The notes under the pieces were generated by a model. That model was given only the letters and a program-made list of their open reading frames with translations. It was not told the DNA's origin and made no database searches. DNA of 64,000 bases from Pseudomonas sp. (lineage in GTDB: Bacteria; Pseudomonadota; Gammaproteobacteria; Pseudomonadales; Pseudomonadaceae), in assembly GCF_028293835.1 (NCBI RefSeq), contig NZ_JAQGNX010000098.1, positions 62,001-126,000 of the forward strand. Reading direction: 5' to 3'. Both the position numbers and the translations under genes were made by a program. This document shows positions 1 through 9,489 of this stretch, in pieces; the first letter of the stretch is position 1; every line of letters begins with the position of its first letter.

Positions 1-1757
1 GCGGCCACCAGCGCGGCAGTATCTTGACTCCGAGGGGCCGCGTTGGCGATCGCTTCAGCGATGCTACGGATATCCCTGACGGGAACCTGTTCTGCGAGCA
101 AGGCTTGCAATACTTTGAGCAACGCGGACAACGATAGAATTCCCGGCACCAACTCTTCAGCCAGTTTAGGCGAGCCCTTGGCCAACAATTGCATTAATTG
201 CTGCACTTCCTCGTGGCCGATCAGTTCGTGGGAATGCTTATGCAGAATTTGGTTGAGGTGGGTGGCAACGACCGTGCTGGCGTCCACCACGGTGTACCCC
301 AATGATTGTGCCTGGCTGCGCTGACTGATTTCGATCCACACCGCGTCCAGGCCAAAGGCCGGGTCTTTGGCGGTGATGCCGTTCAACGTTCCGAACACTT
401 GGCCCGGGTTGATCGCCAGCTCGCGGTCCGGGTAAATCTCGGCTTCGGCCAACGTCACGCCCATCAGCGTCAAGCGGTAGGCGCTGGGCGCCAGGTCAAG
501 GTTGTCACGAATGTGCACGGTCGGCATCAAGAAGCCCAATTCCTGGGAAAGCTTCTTGCGTACGCCCTTGATTCGCGCCAGCAACTGGCCGCCCTGGTTG
601 CGATCCACCAGCGGGATCAAGCGATAGCCGACTTCCAGGCCGATCATGTCGATGGGCGTGACGTCATCCCAACCTAACTCTTTGGAGTCTTGTGCACGTG
701 TTGGCGAAGGCAACAGTTCCTGCTGGCGCTTCACCTCCATCAAGGCGTTGGTCTTGGCCATGCCTTGTTTCTTCCAGACCAGATAAGCAGCACCTGCGGC
801 AACGAGACCCAGGCTGATGAAAGACATGTGCGGCATGCCTGGCACCAGGCCCATGATAATTATCAGGGCTGCCGCAACGCCGAGCGCCTTGGGCGAGGCA
901 AACATCTGCCGGTTGATGAGTTTGCCCATCTCTTCCGAACCGGAAGCACGGGTCACCATGATCGCGGCAGCGGTGGACAATAACAGTGATGGCAGTTGTG
1001 CCACCAAACCGTCACCGATGGTCAGCAGCGCGTAGACCTTGCCGGCATCGGCGAACGACATGTTGTGCTGGAATATACCCACTGCCACGCCGCCAATCAG
1101 GTTGATGAACAGAATCAACAGACCGGCGATGGCGTCACCACGCACGAATTTACTGGCACCGTCCATGGAGCCGTAAAACTCCGCTTCCTGGGCGACTTCG
1201 AGACGGCGGTGCTTGGCTTGGGGTTGGTCGATCAGGCCGGCGTTAAGGTCGGCGTCGATGGCCATTTGTTTGCCAGGCATTGCATCGAGGGTGAAACGCG
1301 CACTTACTTCAGAAATCCGCCCGGCACCCTTGGTCACCACGACGAAGTTGATGATCATCAGAATCGCAAACACCACGATACCGACCACGTAGTTACCGCC
1401 GATCACGACTTCACCGAAGGCTTGAATAACCTTACCGGCAGCGGCATGGCCGTCTTGACCGTGGAGCATCACTACCCGAGTGGAGGCGACGTTCAGCGCC
1501 AACCGGAGCAGGGTTGCCACCAGCAGAATGGTCGGGAACACCGAGAAGTCCAGCGGCCGCAGAGCGTACACGCAGACCAGCAGGACCACGATCGACAGCG
1601 CGATGTTGAACGTGAAGAACACGTCCAGCAAGAAGGGCGGCATCGGCAACATCATCATTGCCAACATGACCAGCAACAGCAGCGGCACACCCAGGTTGCC
1701 ACGACTGATGCCAACCAGATTGTTGCGCGCGGTGTTGATTAATTGAGAGCGATCCAC
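1..1757 (-). CDS. flhA: FlhA, flagellar export gate protein (3' end outside window)
   Basis: FlhA forms the nonameric ring of the flagellar type III secretion gate in the inner membrane; its cytoplasmic part docks chaperone-substrate complexes. The reading frame runs off the left edge, giving about 585 codons of the roughly 700 usual in Pseudomonas, so most of the cytoplasmic domain is present but its C-terminus is not. The N-terminus reads VDRSQLINTARNNL and is followed by the hydrophobic helices and the LRPLDFSVFP stretch typical of the FHIPEP family. I chose GTG at 1757 because it gives the family N-terminus and has AGGA about 10 bases upstream. A sigma-54 type promoter lies 63 bases upstream. 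In Pseudomonas flhF, fleN and fliA normally follow and would lie beyond the edge. Confidence 0.95.
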   Translation of the reverse strand, partial: MDRSQLINTARNNLVGISRGNLGVPLLLLVMLAMMMLPMPPFLLDVFFTFNIALSIVVLLVCVYALRPLDFSVFPTILLVATLLRLALNVASTRVVMLHGQDGHAAAGKVIQAFGEVVIGGNYVVGIVVFAILMIINFVVVTKGAGRISEVSARFTLDAMPGKQMAIDADLNAGLIDQPQAKHRRLEVAQEAEFYGSMDGASKFVRGDAIAGLLILFINLIGGVAVGIFQHNMSFADAGKVYALLTIGDGLVAQLPSLLLSTAAAIMVTRASGSEEMGKLINRQMFASPKALGVAAALIIIMGLVPGMPHMSFISLGLVAAGAAYLVWKKQGMAKTNALMEVKRQQELLPSPTRAQDSKELGWDDVTPIDMIGLEVGYRLIPLVDRNQGGQLLARIKGVRKKLSQELGFLMPTVHIRDNLDLAPSAYRLTLMGVTLAEAEIYPDRELAINPGQVFGTLNGITAKDPAFGLDAVWIEISQRSQAQSLGYTVVDASTVVATHLNQILHKHSHELIGHEEVQQLMQLLAKGSPKLAEELVPGILSLSALLKVLQALLAEQVPVRDIRSIAEAIANAAPRSQDTAALVA

Positions 1758-1819
1758 CAATTCTTTTCCTGCCCGCCAAATCAAACTATTGACGCCAAAC
1801 TGCGCCATATCAGCGGCAT

Positions 1820-1835
1820 TGCAAGAAGCTTTCCA
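1820..1835 (-). promoter_or_regulatory. sigma-54 promoter candidate for flhA
   Basis: Read on the minus strand the site is TGGAAAGCTTCTTGCA, with GG-N10-GC spacing and the TTGCA half intact. The -24 half departs from TGGCACG at two positions. It lies 63 bases before the flhA GTG, in the only gap between flhB and flhA. Confidence 0.6.
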
Positions 1836-1908
1836 ACTATTGGGATTGGGGTGAACATAGTGTTTTTGATGAACGCGATTGACCCCTGCAGGGCGGCGGG
1901 TGCAGCCC

Positions 1909-3045
1909 TTAAGGATCGCGCTGCAAATCGCTGGGGATCGGCAGGTCGCCGAGGGGGTCGGGGCGCTTGCCTCGGCCGGCGCGGTGTTGGCGAATCTGGT
2001 AGACGTACGCCAACACCTGCGCCACGGCCAAGTACAACCCGGCAGGGATTTCCTGATCCAGTTCGGTGGAGTAGTAGATGGAACGCGCCAGGGCGGGCGA
2101 CTCCAATATCAGGATGCTGTGCTCATCGGCGATTTCGCGAATTTTCAGCGCCATGAAATCGGTCCCTTTAGCCAGCAACATCGGCGCCCCGCCCTTCTCG
2201 GGATCGTATTGCAGCGCCACGGCAAAGTGCGTCGGGTTAGTAATAATGACATCGGCCTTGGGGACCGACGACAACATGCGCCGCTGGGACATCTCGCGCT
2301 GCAGTTGGCGAATTCGCTGCTTAACCTCAGGACGCCCATCGCTGTCCTTGTGCTCGTCGCGTACTTCCTGCTTGGTCATCAACAGCTTTTTGTGGGCTTC
2401 GTAGATCTGAAACGGAACGTCCACCGCCGCAATGATAATCAACCCGCAAGCCATCCATAACGCACTCCACCCCAGCAGTTGAATGCTATGGATAATGGCG
2501 GATTCCAAAGGCTCATGGGCAATGGAGATCAGGTCGTTTTTATCCTTTTGCAGCACTAACAGCGCCACCATCAGGGTGATGGCGAACTTTGCGATGGACT
2601 TCAGCAGCTCAACCAACGCATGGGTCGACACCATGCGCTTGAGCCCGGACAACGGGTTCATCCGACTGAACTTGGGCGCCAGGGAACCGGTGGAAAATAT
2701 CCAGCCGCCCAACATGATCGGACCGACGACCGCAGCCAACACCATCAGCAGCATCAGCGGCTGAATGGCGACCAACGCCGCTTTACCGGCGTTGAGGAAA
2801 TACAGGCCCATGTAGCGATCATCCATGATCACCTCCCGTGGCAGGCTGAAATTGGTGCGCATCAGATCAAGCATCATTTGTGCGATCTGACCACCAAACA
2901 TCAACAGACCGCCCGCACCCGCCAGGGTCACGATTAACGTATTCAGTTCTTTGGAGCGGGCTGTCTCGCCCTTTTCCCGTGAGTCCCTGACCCGTTTGTC
3001 TGTGGGCTCTTCTGTCTTATCCTGGCCATTCTCGTTCTCGGCCAT
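1909..3045 (-). CDS. flhB: FlhB, export apparatus and substrate-specificity switch
   Basis: FlhB sits at the export gate and switches secretion from rod/hook to filament substrates after FliK signals hook completion. The 378-residue product has a polar N-terminus, four hydrophobic helices between about residues 35 and 210, and a cytoplasmic domain with the autocleavage motif NPTH at residues 270-273; cleavage occurs between N and P. Length matches the family. It starts one base after the fliR stop, so it is the last gene of the fliL-flhB run. An extended Pro/Arg-rich C-terminal tail follows the conserved domain. Confidence 0.97.
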   Translation of the reverse strand: MAENENGQDKTEEPTDKRVRDSREKGETARSKELNTLIVTLAGAGGLLMFGGQIAQMMLDLMRTNFSLPREVIMDDRYMGLYFLNAGKAALVAIQPLMLLMVLAAVVGPIMLGGWIFSTGSLAPKFSRMNPLSGLKRMVSTHALVELLKSIAKFAITLMVALLVLQKDKNDLISIAHEPLESAIIHSIQLLGWSALWMACGLIIIAAVDVPFQIYEAHKKLLMTKQEVRDEHKDSDGRPEVKQRIRQLQREMSQRRMLSSVPKADVIITNPTHFAVALQYDPEKGGAPMLLAKGTDFMALKIREIADEHSILILESPALARSIYYSTELDQEIPAGLYLAVAQVLAYVYQIRQHRAGRGKRPDPLGDLPIPSDLQRDP

Positions 3046-3046
3046 G

Positions 3047-3832
3047 TCAGTGCGCCCTGACCATACGCCGCATCAACTGCAACGCTTCGGCAGCCAGCGG
3101 AGGGAATTGATTGAGCATGTCGCCAAGGGTCATCCATAAAATCACCATACCCAGCACCAGCGTCAGCGGAATGCCGATGGAGAACATGTTCAGTTGTGGT
3201 GCTGCCCGGGTCATGACGCCAAACGCCACACTGACCACCAACAGCGCGGTGATTGCTGGCAACACCAATAGCAACCCGGCACCCAGCACCCAACCGAATC
3301 GGCCGGCCAGCTCCCACAATTGCCCAACGTCGACGCCACTACCCACCGGCAGCGTGGTGAAGCTCTCCACTAGCACTTCGAACACCACCAAATGGCCGTT
3401 CATGGCAAGGAATAAAAGGGTCACCAACATGGTGAAAAATTGTCCGATAACGGCAACCGACACCCCGTTGGTGGGGTCGACCATCGAGGCAAAGCCCATG
3501 CCCATCTGGATCGAAACGATTTGCCCGGCGATGACAAAAGCCTGGAAAAACAGCTGAAGAGACATGCCTAACATGGCGCCGATGATTATCTGCTCGGCAA
3601 TCAACAGCAAGGCACTGAGGTCCAGCGCATGCACTTGCGGCATAGGCGGCAGGCTGGGGGCAATCACCACGGTGATCGCCAGGGAGAAATACAACCGTAC
3701 TCGCGTTGGCACCAGGGTCGTGCCAAAGATCGGCATGGTCATGAGCACTGCGGCGACCCTGAACAGTGGCAGCATAAAGCTCGCCACCCAGGTCCCGATC
3801 TGCACGTCAGTCAGGGCAAGTAGGGAGGGCAT
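3047..3832 (-). CDS. fliR: FliR, flagellar export gate membrane protein
   Basis: FliR contributes one subunit to the FliP5-Q4-R1 export gate core. The 261-residue product is almost wholly hydrophobic, with six or so predicted helices and the family signature QMGMGFASMVDP near residue 110. It lies between fliQ (4 bases upstream) and flhB (1 base downstream), the standard Pseudomonas order. Nothing unusual is seen. Confidence 0.96.
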   Translation of the reverse strand: MPSLLALTDVQIGTWVASFMLPLFRVAAVLMTMPIFGTTLVPTRVRLYFSLAITVVIAPSLPPMPQVHALDLSALLLIAEQIIIGAMLGMSLQLFFQAFVIAGQIVSIQMGMGFASMVDPTNGVSVAVIGQFFTMLVTLLFLAMNGHLVVFEVLVESFTTLPVGSGVDVGQLWELAGRFGWVLGAGLLLVLPAITALLVVSVAFGVMTRAAPQLNMFSIGIPLTLVLGMVILWMTLGDMLNQFPPLAAEALQLMRRMVRAH

Positions 3833-3836
3833 AACG

Positions 3837-4106
3837 TCAACCGATGACCGTCGGAATACTGCCGTAGAGTCCCTGGATATATTCCATGAACACCCGCATC
3901 AACCATGGGCCTGCAACGATCAGTGTGATCAACATCACCAACAGTCGCGGGAGGAAGCTCAGCGTCTGTTCGTTAATCTGAGTCGCGGCCTGGAACATCG
4001 CCACCAGCAGCCCGACAACCAGGCTCGGTATCACCAGCACCGACACCATCATGGTGGTCAGCCATAACGCATCGCGAAAAAGATCGACGGCAACTTCCGG
4101 GGTCAT
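3837..4106 (-). CDS. fliQ: FliQ, flagellar export gate subunit
   Basis: FliQ is the small two-helix subunit of the export gate. The product is 89 residues, beginning MTPEVAVDLFRDAL, with two long hydrophobic helices, as usual for the family. An in-frame start 19 codons upstream exists, but the ATG at 4106 has a strong GAGGAGGG ribosome site and gives the conserved N-terminus, so I use it. It follows fliP after 16 bases. Confidence 0.96.
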   Translation of the reverse strand: MTPEVAVDLFRDALWLTTMMVSVLVIPSLVVGLLVAMFQAATQINEQTLSFLPRLLVMLITLIVAGPWLMRVFMEYIQGLYGSIPTVIG

Positions 4107-4122
4107 TGCATGCCCTCCTCGT

Positions 4123-4881
4123 TCATGGCGATACCCCGCCGAAACTGCTGGCAAGCGTGCCAATGATCAAGGCCCAGCCATCCACCAATACGAACAGCAT
4201 GATTTTGAATGGCAGCGAAATGATCAGCGGCGAGAGCATCATCATGCCCATTGCCATCAGCACGCTGGCGACCACAAGGTCGATGATCAGGAATGGAATA
4301 AAGATCATGAAGCCGATCTGGAACGCGGTTTTAAGTTCGGACGTCACAAAAGCCGGAACCAAAATGGTCAACGGCGCTTCGTCCGGACTGGCGATATCGG
4401 TACGTTTTGACAGGCGCATGAACAGGTCAAGGTCGCTCTGACGGGTCTGCGCCAACATAAAGCCTTTGACCGGCACCTGGGCTTTGATCACCGCCTCTTG
4501 AGCCGTGAGTTTTTCGGCCAGATAAGGCTGCAGCGCATCGGTGTTCACCCGATCAAACACCGGGGCCATGATAAACAGCGTCAAAAACAGCGCCATGCCG
4601 GTCAAAATCTGGTTCGACGGCGTCTGCTGCAGACCCAAGGCCTGACGCAATATCGAGAAGACAATGATGATCCGAGTGAAGCTGGTCATCAGCATGACGA
4701 ATGCCGGGATGAAACTCAGCGCGGTCATTATCAGCAAAATCTGCAGGTTGACCGAATACTCCTGCGCGCCGTTGGCACCGGTGGACATGCTGATCGCCGG
4801 GATCGTTAACGGATCTGCAGCGAAGACCATAGGCGCAGCCAGTACCAGCAGCAGCGTCAATGCGATGCGCAACGCGGTCAT
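4123..4881 (-). CDS. fliP: FliP, flagellar export gate core protein
   Basis: FliP forms the pentameric core of the flagellar export channel. The 252-residue product begins with a cleavable signal sequence (hydrophobic stretch to about residue 21, then AADP), which is typical of FliP. The conserved segment [18 protein letters not shown] and a C-terminal pair of membrane helices follow. Its ATG overlaps the fliO stop by one base (TAATG), implying translational coupling. Confidence 0.97.
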   Translation of the reverse strand: MTALRIALTLLLVLAAPMVFAADPLTIPAISMSTGANGAQEYSVNLQILLIMTALSFIPAFVMLMTSFTRIIIVFSILRQALGLQQTPSNQILTGMALFLTLFIMAPVFDRVNTDALQPYLAEKLTAQEAVIKAQVPVKGFMLAQTRQSDLDLFMRLSKRTDIASPDEAPLTILVPAFVTSELKTAFQIGFMIFIPFLIIDLVVASVLMAMGMMMLSPLIISLPFKIMLFVLVDGWALIIGTLASSFGGVSP

Positions 4882-5339
4882 TACTTCTTATCCTTATGGT
4901 CCTTGCCCAGCAGCTCCATCAGACGCTGGGCGAACTCTGGCGTGGCATTTTGACTATCCGGGACCTGCACTGGCTCTTTGAGCACGTGCAACGGGGTAAT
5001 TCGACCGGGGGTAATACCCAGCAGTATTTGTTCGTTGCCCACCTGAACCAGCAACAGCCGATCGCGTGGACCGAGCGCCCGCGAACCCAACAATTGAATC
5101 AGTTGACCATTACGCGGACTCGCACCCTGAACCCGACGCAGCAACCAGGCGAGCCCAAAGATCAGACCAACCACCAGCAACAGGCCAAGGACCAGTTGCG
5201 TCAATTGTCCGCCGACGCCGCCGCTCATCAATGGGCTGGCGGGTGCCGCAACTGCTGGCATGACCGGCTCGGCCGCAAGCGCACCGAACGTTATCGCGCC
5301 CAGCAGCAGGCTAAGGATCACACCAGAAAGTTTCTTCAC
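4881..5339 (-). CDS. fliO: FliO, export gate assembly factor
   Basis: FliO is a small membrane protein that helps assemble the FliP ring and is lost from the finished gate. The 152-residue product has an N-terminal hydrophobic segment, a second helix near residues 45-65 ([19 protein letters not shown]), and a cytoplasmic beta-rich part with [10 protein letters not shown]. This matches the FliO/MopB family. It immediately follows fliN, with no gap, and overlaps fliP by one base. Confidence 0.93.
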   Translation of the reverse strand: MKKLSGVILSLLLGAITFGALAAEPVMPAVAAPASPLMSGGVGGQLTQLVLGLLLVVGLIFGLAWLLRRVQGASPRNGQLIQLLGSRALGPRDRLLLVQVGNEQILLGITPGRITPLHVLKEPVQVPDSQNATPEFAQRLMELLGKDHKDKK

Positions 5340-5795
5340 TCAGCGCAACTTCTTGATGCGTTCGCTTGGGCTGATGACATCCGTCAGGCGTATGCCGAAT
5401 TTCTCGTTGACCACGACCACTTCACCGTGGGCGATCAATGTGCCGTTGACCAACACATCCAGCGGCTCACCGGCCAGACGATCCAGCTCAATCACTGAGC
5501 CTTGGTTAAGCTGCAGAAGGTTACGAATGTTGATGTCGGTGCTGCCGACTTCCATGGAGATCGAAACCGGAATATCCAGAATCACATCCAGGTTCGGCCC
5601 GTCCAGTGTCACCGCTGCATTGTTCTTCGGCACACTGCCAAACTCTTCCATCTGCAAACGACTGGAGCCGGCATCGGCAGCGAGCAAGGAGTCGATATCG
5701 TCCTGGCTGGCATCACCGGATTCCCCCAGTGCAGCCGCCCATTCATCGGCCAATGCCTGGTCTTCGGCGGAAGTTGTTTCGTTTTCATTGGCCAT
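5340..5795 (-). CDS. fliN: FliN, C-ring switch protein
   Basis: FliN forms the base of the rotor C-ring and helps bind FliH and CheY-P. The 151-residue protein has an acidic N-terminal extension (about 65 residues) followed by the SpoA/SpaO domain with VSISMEVGSTDINIRNLL and GEVVVVNEKFGIRLTDV. The long acidic head is normal for Pseudomonas FliN. It is separated from fliM by 59 bases and abuts fliO. Confidence 0.96.
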   Translation of the reverse strand: MANENETTSAEDQALADEWAAALGESGDASQDDIDSLLAADAGSSRLQMEEFGSVPKNNAAVTLDGPNLDVILDIPVSISMEVGSTDINIRNLLQLNQGSVIELDRLAGEPLDVLVNGTLIAHGEVVVVNEKFGIRLTDVISPSERIKKLR

Positions 5796-5854
5796 CAGTT
5801 GTCCTCGGCGAGCATTGATTCGTTAACAGCACAGTGTGCTGCTGAAAATGTGTG

Positions 5855-6823
5855 TCAGCGGCGTTCGATCGGTTCGATCACTTGTAACGCCAGGTGCCCT
5901 TTGTGCGACCCCAGCTTGACCTTGAATGCAGGCACGCCATTGGCACGCATGATCATATGGTCTGGCAGATCCACCGGAATGACATCACCCGGCTGCATGT
6001 GCAAAATGTCCCGCAGTAGTATTTGACGACGGGCGACCACCGCACTCAAGGGCACAGCGACATCGAGCACGTCCTCTTTCAAGGCGTTGACCCAACGTTC
6101 ATCCTGGTCGTCCAGGTCCGACTGGAAGCCGGCGTCGAGCATTTCACGTACGGGTTCGATCATCGAATACGGCATGGTCACGTGCAGGTCGCCGCCGCCG
6201 CCATCGAGTTCGATATGAAAAGTAGACACTACGACCGCTTCGCTCGGACCGACGATGTTGGCCATAGCCGGGTTTACTTCAGAGTTTATGTACTCGAAGC
6301 TCACCTCCATGATGGCTTGCCAGGCTTCTTTCAGGTCGATGAACGCCTGTTCAAGCACCATTCGCACAACACGTAATTCAGTCGGTGTGAACTCGCGGCC
6401 TTCGATTTTCGCGTGTCGGCCATCACCACCGAAGAAATTGTCCACCAGTTTGAACACCAGCTTGGCGTCCAAAATGAACAACGCAGTGCCGCGCAACGGT
6501 TTGATCTTGACCAGGTTGAGGCTGGTCGGTACGTACAGCGAATGCACGTACTCACCGAACTTCATGACCTGAACCCCGCCCACCGCCACGTCAGCGGAGC
6601 GGCGCAGCATGTTGAACATGCTGATACGGGTGTAACGGGCAAAACGCTCGTTGATCATTTCCAGGGTCGGCATCCGTCCACGGACGATCCTATCCTGGCT
6701 GGTCAGGTCGTAACTTTTGACGCTGCCAGGTTCGGCGGCGGTTTCGGTCTGGACCAGACCATCGTCCACGCCGTGCAACAGCGCATCGATTTCTTCCTGG
6801 GACAGCAGGTCTTGCACGGCCAT
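5855..6823 (-). CDS. fliM: FliM, C-ring switch protein and CheY-P target
   Basis: FliM links FliG to FliN in the C-ring and binds phosphorylated CheY. The 322-residue product starts with the CheY-binding peptide LSQEEIDALL at residues 6-15, then the CheC-like middle domain and a C-terminal SpoA domain (DIPVDLPDHM-like region near residues 275-285). Length is standard. It follows fliL after 9 bases. Confidence 0.97.
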   Translation of the reverse strand: MAVQDLLSQEEIDALLHGVDDGLVQTETAAEPGSVKSYDLTSQDRIVRGRMPTLEMINERFARYTRISMFNMLRRSADVAVGGVQVMKFGEYVHSLYVPTSLNLVKIKPLRGTALFILDAKLVFKLVDNFFGGDGRHAKIEGREFTPTELRVVRMVLEQAFIDLKEAWQAIMEVSFEYINSEVNPAMANIVGPSEAVVVSTFHIELDGGGGDLHVTMPYSMIEPVREMLDAGFQSDLDDQDERWVNALKEDVLDVAVPLSAVVARRQILLRDILHMQPGDVIPVDLPDHMIMRANGVPAFKVKLGSHKGHLALQVIEPIERR

Positions 6824-6832
6824 GTCGTGGTC

Positions 6833-7327
6833 CTACTGCAATACGAAATTAGTGAAAAGCAATTGTTCGACTACTACTTTGCCGACCTCTTTTTGCGCCA
6901 CTTCTTGCACGCTGGCGAATGCTTTCTGACGGAGCAGCTCTTGCCCGATTGGTTGCGTAAGTGAGTCGAACGGCTGTGCGGAGAACAGCATCACGAGGTT
7001 GTTGCGGATCACCGGCATGTGGACTTTCAGCGCGTCGAGATCAGCTTGATTGCGCCCTAACAGGGTAATGCTGACCTGCATGTAGCGCTGCTTGCCGTTC
7101 TGGTTGAAGTTAACCACGAAGGCCGGCGCCATGGGTTCGAAGATCGAGGGGAGCTTGGTGTCTGCAGCTTGCGCTGCTTCATTGGGTTTGGACTGTGGCT
7201 TGTGCATGACAAACCAGGTGGCACCCACGGAAACACCCACGGCCAGCAATACCCCTAGTACCACCAAGAGAATGAGCTTGAGTTTGCCTTTCGCGGCAGG
7301 GTCTTTAACTTCGTCGCTCTTCGCCAT
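6833..7327 (-). CDS. fliL: FliL, basal body stator-associated protein
   Basis: FliL surrounds the stator units and stabilises them under load. The 164-residue product has a short basic cytoplasmic head, one membrane helix at about residues 17-38 and a periplasmic domain related to stomatin/SPFH folds. It is the first gene of the fliLMNOPQR-flhB run; a sigma-54 type promoter is found 52 bases upstream, so this run can be transcribed independently of fliK. Confidence 0.94.
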   Translation of the reverse strand: MAKSDEVKDPAAKGKLKLILLVVLGVLLAVGVSVGATWFVMHKPQSKPNEAAQAADTKLPSIFEPMAPAFVVNFNQNGKQRYMQVSITLLGRNQADLDALKVHMPVIRNNLVMLFSAQPFDSLTQPIGQELLRQKAFASVQEVAQKEVGKVVVEQLLFTNFVLQ

Positions 7328-7378
7328 GCCAATAATCCGTCACTATTCGGGGGAGTTCTTAATACGTGACAGAGGAAG

Positions 7379-7394
7379 AGCAAGTGTTATGCCA
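7379..7394 (-). promoter_or_regulatory. sigma-54 promoter candidate for fliL operon
   Basis: Minus-strand sequence TGGCATAACACTTGCT has GG-N10-GC spacing and matches the consensus in TGGCA and TTGCT. It lies 52 bases before fliL, in a gap otherwise filled with REP-like repeats. Confidence 0.65.
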
Positions 7395-7416
7395 GATATG
7401 CGCGGGAGTCGCATCA

Positions 7417-7447
7417 GGCGAACACGTTTGCTCCCACCGGGATCGTC
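7417..7447. repeat. partial REP-like element
   Basis: Contains GCGAACACGTTTGCTCCCAC, a near copy of the core found at 7501-7603, 17538-17640 and 52371-52410. It is the short head-to-head companion of the larger copy that follows within 60 bases, so 7417-7603 may be a paired (REPIN-like) unit. Confidence 0.55.
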
Positions 7448-7500
7448 GTACGCCTTATATCCAGCGGCGTACCGACACCCTGTGCAGACTGTGCGGGAGC

Positions 7501-7603
7501 TGAATCACGACTGCTGCGCAGCCGATCGCGAACACGTTCGCTCCTATAGATTTGGGTTTGCTGCGCGGCAGCGCGGCGTCGAAGACGTGGCGGTCCCTCC
7601 TAC
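7501..7603. repeat. REP-like intergenic repeat, copy 1
   Basis: This stretch of about 100 bases between fliL and fliK shares long identical blocks with 17538-17640, in the same orientation: GCTGCGCAGCCGATCGCGAA, CACGTTCG and GTTTGCTGCGCG. The core CGAACACGTTCG is nearly palindromic. It carries no plausible gene. Confidence 0.75.
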
Positions 7604-7612
7604 CATAAGCGG

Positions 7613-9010
7613 TCAGGCGTAATAATCCACCTGGCTGCTGCCGATCACGGTCATCGGTTGGCTGGCGGCGGTAGCCACTTCATTGATTGCGCTGTCGTTG
7701 CTGCTGTCACTGCGATCGGAACCGCTGCCTGCCAGCCCGCCGCTGCGTGAGCTCTGATTGGCGTCTTGCTGGCCTTGGCCCTGACCTTGCGAGCCCCGCG
7801 ACTGGTCGGAGACGTTGACGTCGACCTGCCCCAAGCCCTGTTGAGCGAACGAGTCACGCAGTTTGGACATTTGCCCTTCCAGTGCCTCACGCACACCCAC
7901 GTGGGCGCTCATGAAAGTGATCTGGGTTTGCTGGTCCGCAGCCATATTGACGCGGATATCCAAACGACCCAGTTCAGCCGGCGCCAACTGGATATCGGCG
8001 GATTTCAGATTCTGGCTGGATAAGTACATGACCCGATCCACCACGGCTTCGCTCCAGCCACTTTGGTGCATGGCCAGCGGCTGGGTGAGCGGCGACGCGA
8101 CGGCAGTGGCAACGGCAGCGGCTTTGGGTTGCACTGCCTGGCTCAGCGCAGCCAGGCGATTGGCAAAGTCATCGACCCGCGTGTCGGAAGCCGCACTCTT
8201 GGTATCTTTCAGGCCATCTTCGATCAGGCCGTTAAACGCTTTGTCGCCAGCGTCGGCGCCAGCGCCGCCGGTTGCTTGCTGATCCACGGGCACTGCCAGG
8301 TTATTGGCGACGGTCAGCAGGGAGTCTGAGTTGGTTTGAGTGCTTGACGTTTTCTTGTCACCACCAGCGGCCAAGGCGTCAGTTGCCGTCGGAGAAACCG
8401 CGGCGCCTTTGCCATTTTGCTGCAAGGCCACCTGTACTGCCGCCAACCCTTCCAACGGGTCCGTCGCCGGGTCGAACGCTTTAGGGTCGACAGCGGGTGC
8501 AGCTTGGGGGATCACCGCCGCGATCATGGCCGCAGGAATTTCAATGACAGGCGGCGCAACGACGACCACAGGAACAGGATCGGGGGCGGGCAATGCAACC
8601 ACAGCAATCAACGCTGGATCAGGCACCGGCGTGACAGGGGCGGCATCGGTCGCCACCGGATCGATGGGCTTGTCGTCTGCATCATCCTTGTCGTCATCCG
8701 CGTCGCTTTTCTTGACCGCTTTGTCAGCAGGCAAAGATTTGCCGCTATCGGCAACGTCGCGCTTGGAGGCGGCAGGTTTAGCGTCCGCTGTGTGTTTGTC
8801 GCTGGCCACGGTCGGCTTGTCCTTAACCGTAGTTTCCCGCGTTTCATGGACCACGGCTGGCTTGGGATCAGCCTGCTTGGAGAACACCTGAGCGAAGCTG
8901 GAAGCGCTGTCCTTGCTGGTCTCAGCCGCTTTCGCCAGCGGAATGGCAATTGCAGGTTTGGACTGGGCTACGGGAGTAGCCTGCAGAAAAGGATTAGGGG
9001 CAAGGGCCAT
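7613..9010 (-). CDS. fliK: FliK, hook-length control protein
   Basis: FliK is a secreted molecular ruler that measures the hook and triggers the FlhB switch. The 465-residue product has a long Ala/Asp/Lys/Pro-rich, low-complexity N-terminal part (about residues 1-310) and a conserved C-terminal domain with LQLAPAELGRLDIRV-type sequence (SADIQLAPAELGRLDIRVN) near residues 338-356, followed by a Gln/Ser/Gly-rich tail. The ruler part varies widely between species, so its length is not informative on its own. A sigma-54 promoter is seen 37 bases upstream. Confidence 0.93.
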   Translation of the reverse strand: MALAPNPFLQATPVAQSKPAIAIPLAKAAETSKDSASSFAQVFSKQADPKPAVVHETRETTVKDKPTVASDKHTADAKPAASKRDVADSGKSLPADKAVKKSDADDDKDDADDKPIDPVATDAAPVTPVPDPALIAVVALPAPDPVPVVVVAPPVIEIPAAMIAAVIPQAAPAVDPKAFDPATDPLEGLAAVQVALQQNGKGAAVSPTATDALAAGGDKKTSSTQTNSDSLLTVANNLAVPVDQQATGGAGADAGDKAFNGLIEDGLKDTKSAASDTRVDDFANRLAALSQAVQPKAAAVATAVASPLTQPLAMHQSGWSEAVVDRVMYLSSQNLKSADIQLAPAELGRLDIRVNMAADQQTQITFMSAHVGVREALEGQMSKLRDSFAQQGLGQVDVNVSDQSRGSQGQGQGQQDANQSSRSGGLAGSGSDRSDSSNDSAINEVATAASQPMTVIGSSQVDYYA

Positions 9011-9046
9011 GGTGGTCTCCGTACGGGTGCAAGTACACAGACTTAT

Positions 9047-9062
9047 AGCAAACGGCGGGCCA
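9047..9062 (-). promoter_or_regulatory. sigma-54 promoter candidate for fliK
   Basis: Minus-strand sequence TGGCCCGCCGTTTGCT differs from TGGCACG-N4-TTGCW at a single position and has correct GG-N10-GC spacing. It lies in the 89-base gap between hptB and fliK, so fliK need not depend on the hsb genes. Confidence 0.75.
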
Positions 9063-9099
9063 GTTTTGCCTGCAGCACTTATTATCGTTGAGGCCGTAG

Positions 9100-9459
9100 C
9101 TATTGGATGAACCGCTGTCGTTCTAGATCAAACACATGACGGACTGCGGCAAACTCACGCTCGATCTTGTGCACCCACTCCTCAGCGTCGGCCAGCTCCC
9201 GACGTTGAGTGCGCTCCTCAAGTTGGCCACAAAGTTCTGCCAGCCGAAGGGCGCCCATATTGCCGCTGCTGCCCTTGAAGCTGTGGGCCGCCATCGTCAG
9301 CTCATCCACACTGGGGGCCTGGGTTGACAGTGCGTGGTGCAATTGCTCCAGACGTTGCTCCGAGTCGCTCAGGAACGTGTCGATCAGGGTCGGATACTCA
9401 CCCTCCATGACGTCTTGCAAATTACTCAACACACCGTAGTCCACATGATTCGCTGTCAC
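9100..9459 (-). CDS. hptB: HptB-like histidine phosphotransfer protein
   Basis: A single Hpt domain protein of 119 residues. The phosphorylatable histidine is His59 in AAHSFKGSSGNMGA, the Hpt signature. In P. aeruginosa HptB receives phosphate from several hybrid kinases and passes it to HsbR, controlling swarming and biofilm formation through HsbA. Here the three genes are contiguous in the order hsbA-hsbR-hptB on the minus strand, 30 bases apart at this junction, which supports the assignment. Confidence 0.88.
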   Translation of the reverse strand: MTANHVDYGVLSNLQDVMEGEYPTLIDTFLSDSEQRLEQLHHALSTQAPSVDELTMAAHSFKGSSGNMGALRLAELCGQLEERTQRRELADAEEWVHKIEREFAAVRHVFDLERQRFIQ

Positions 9460-9489
9460 TTGTTCGCTCCTTGATCAAGAATCCGGGAA

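Noticed and set aside
996..1742. 248-codon plus-strand open frame
   Set aside because: It is antisense to flhA, His/Gln-rich and without motifs; the flhA frame explains the sequence.
7092..7622. plus-strand open frame across fliL and the REP region
   Set aside because: Antisense to fliL, then repeat sequence; no coding features.
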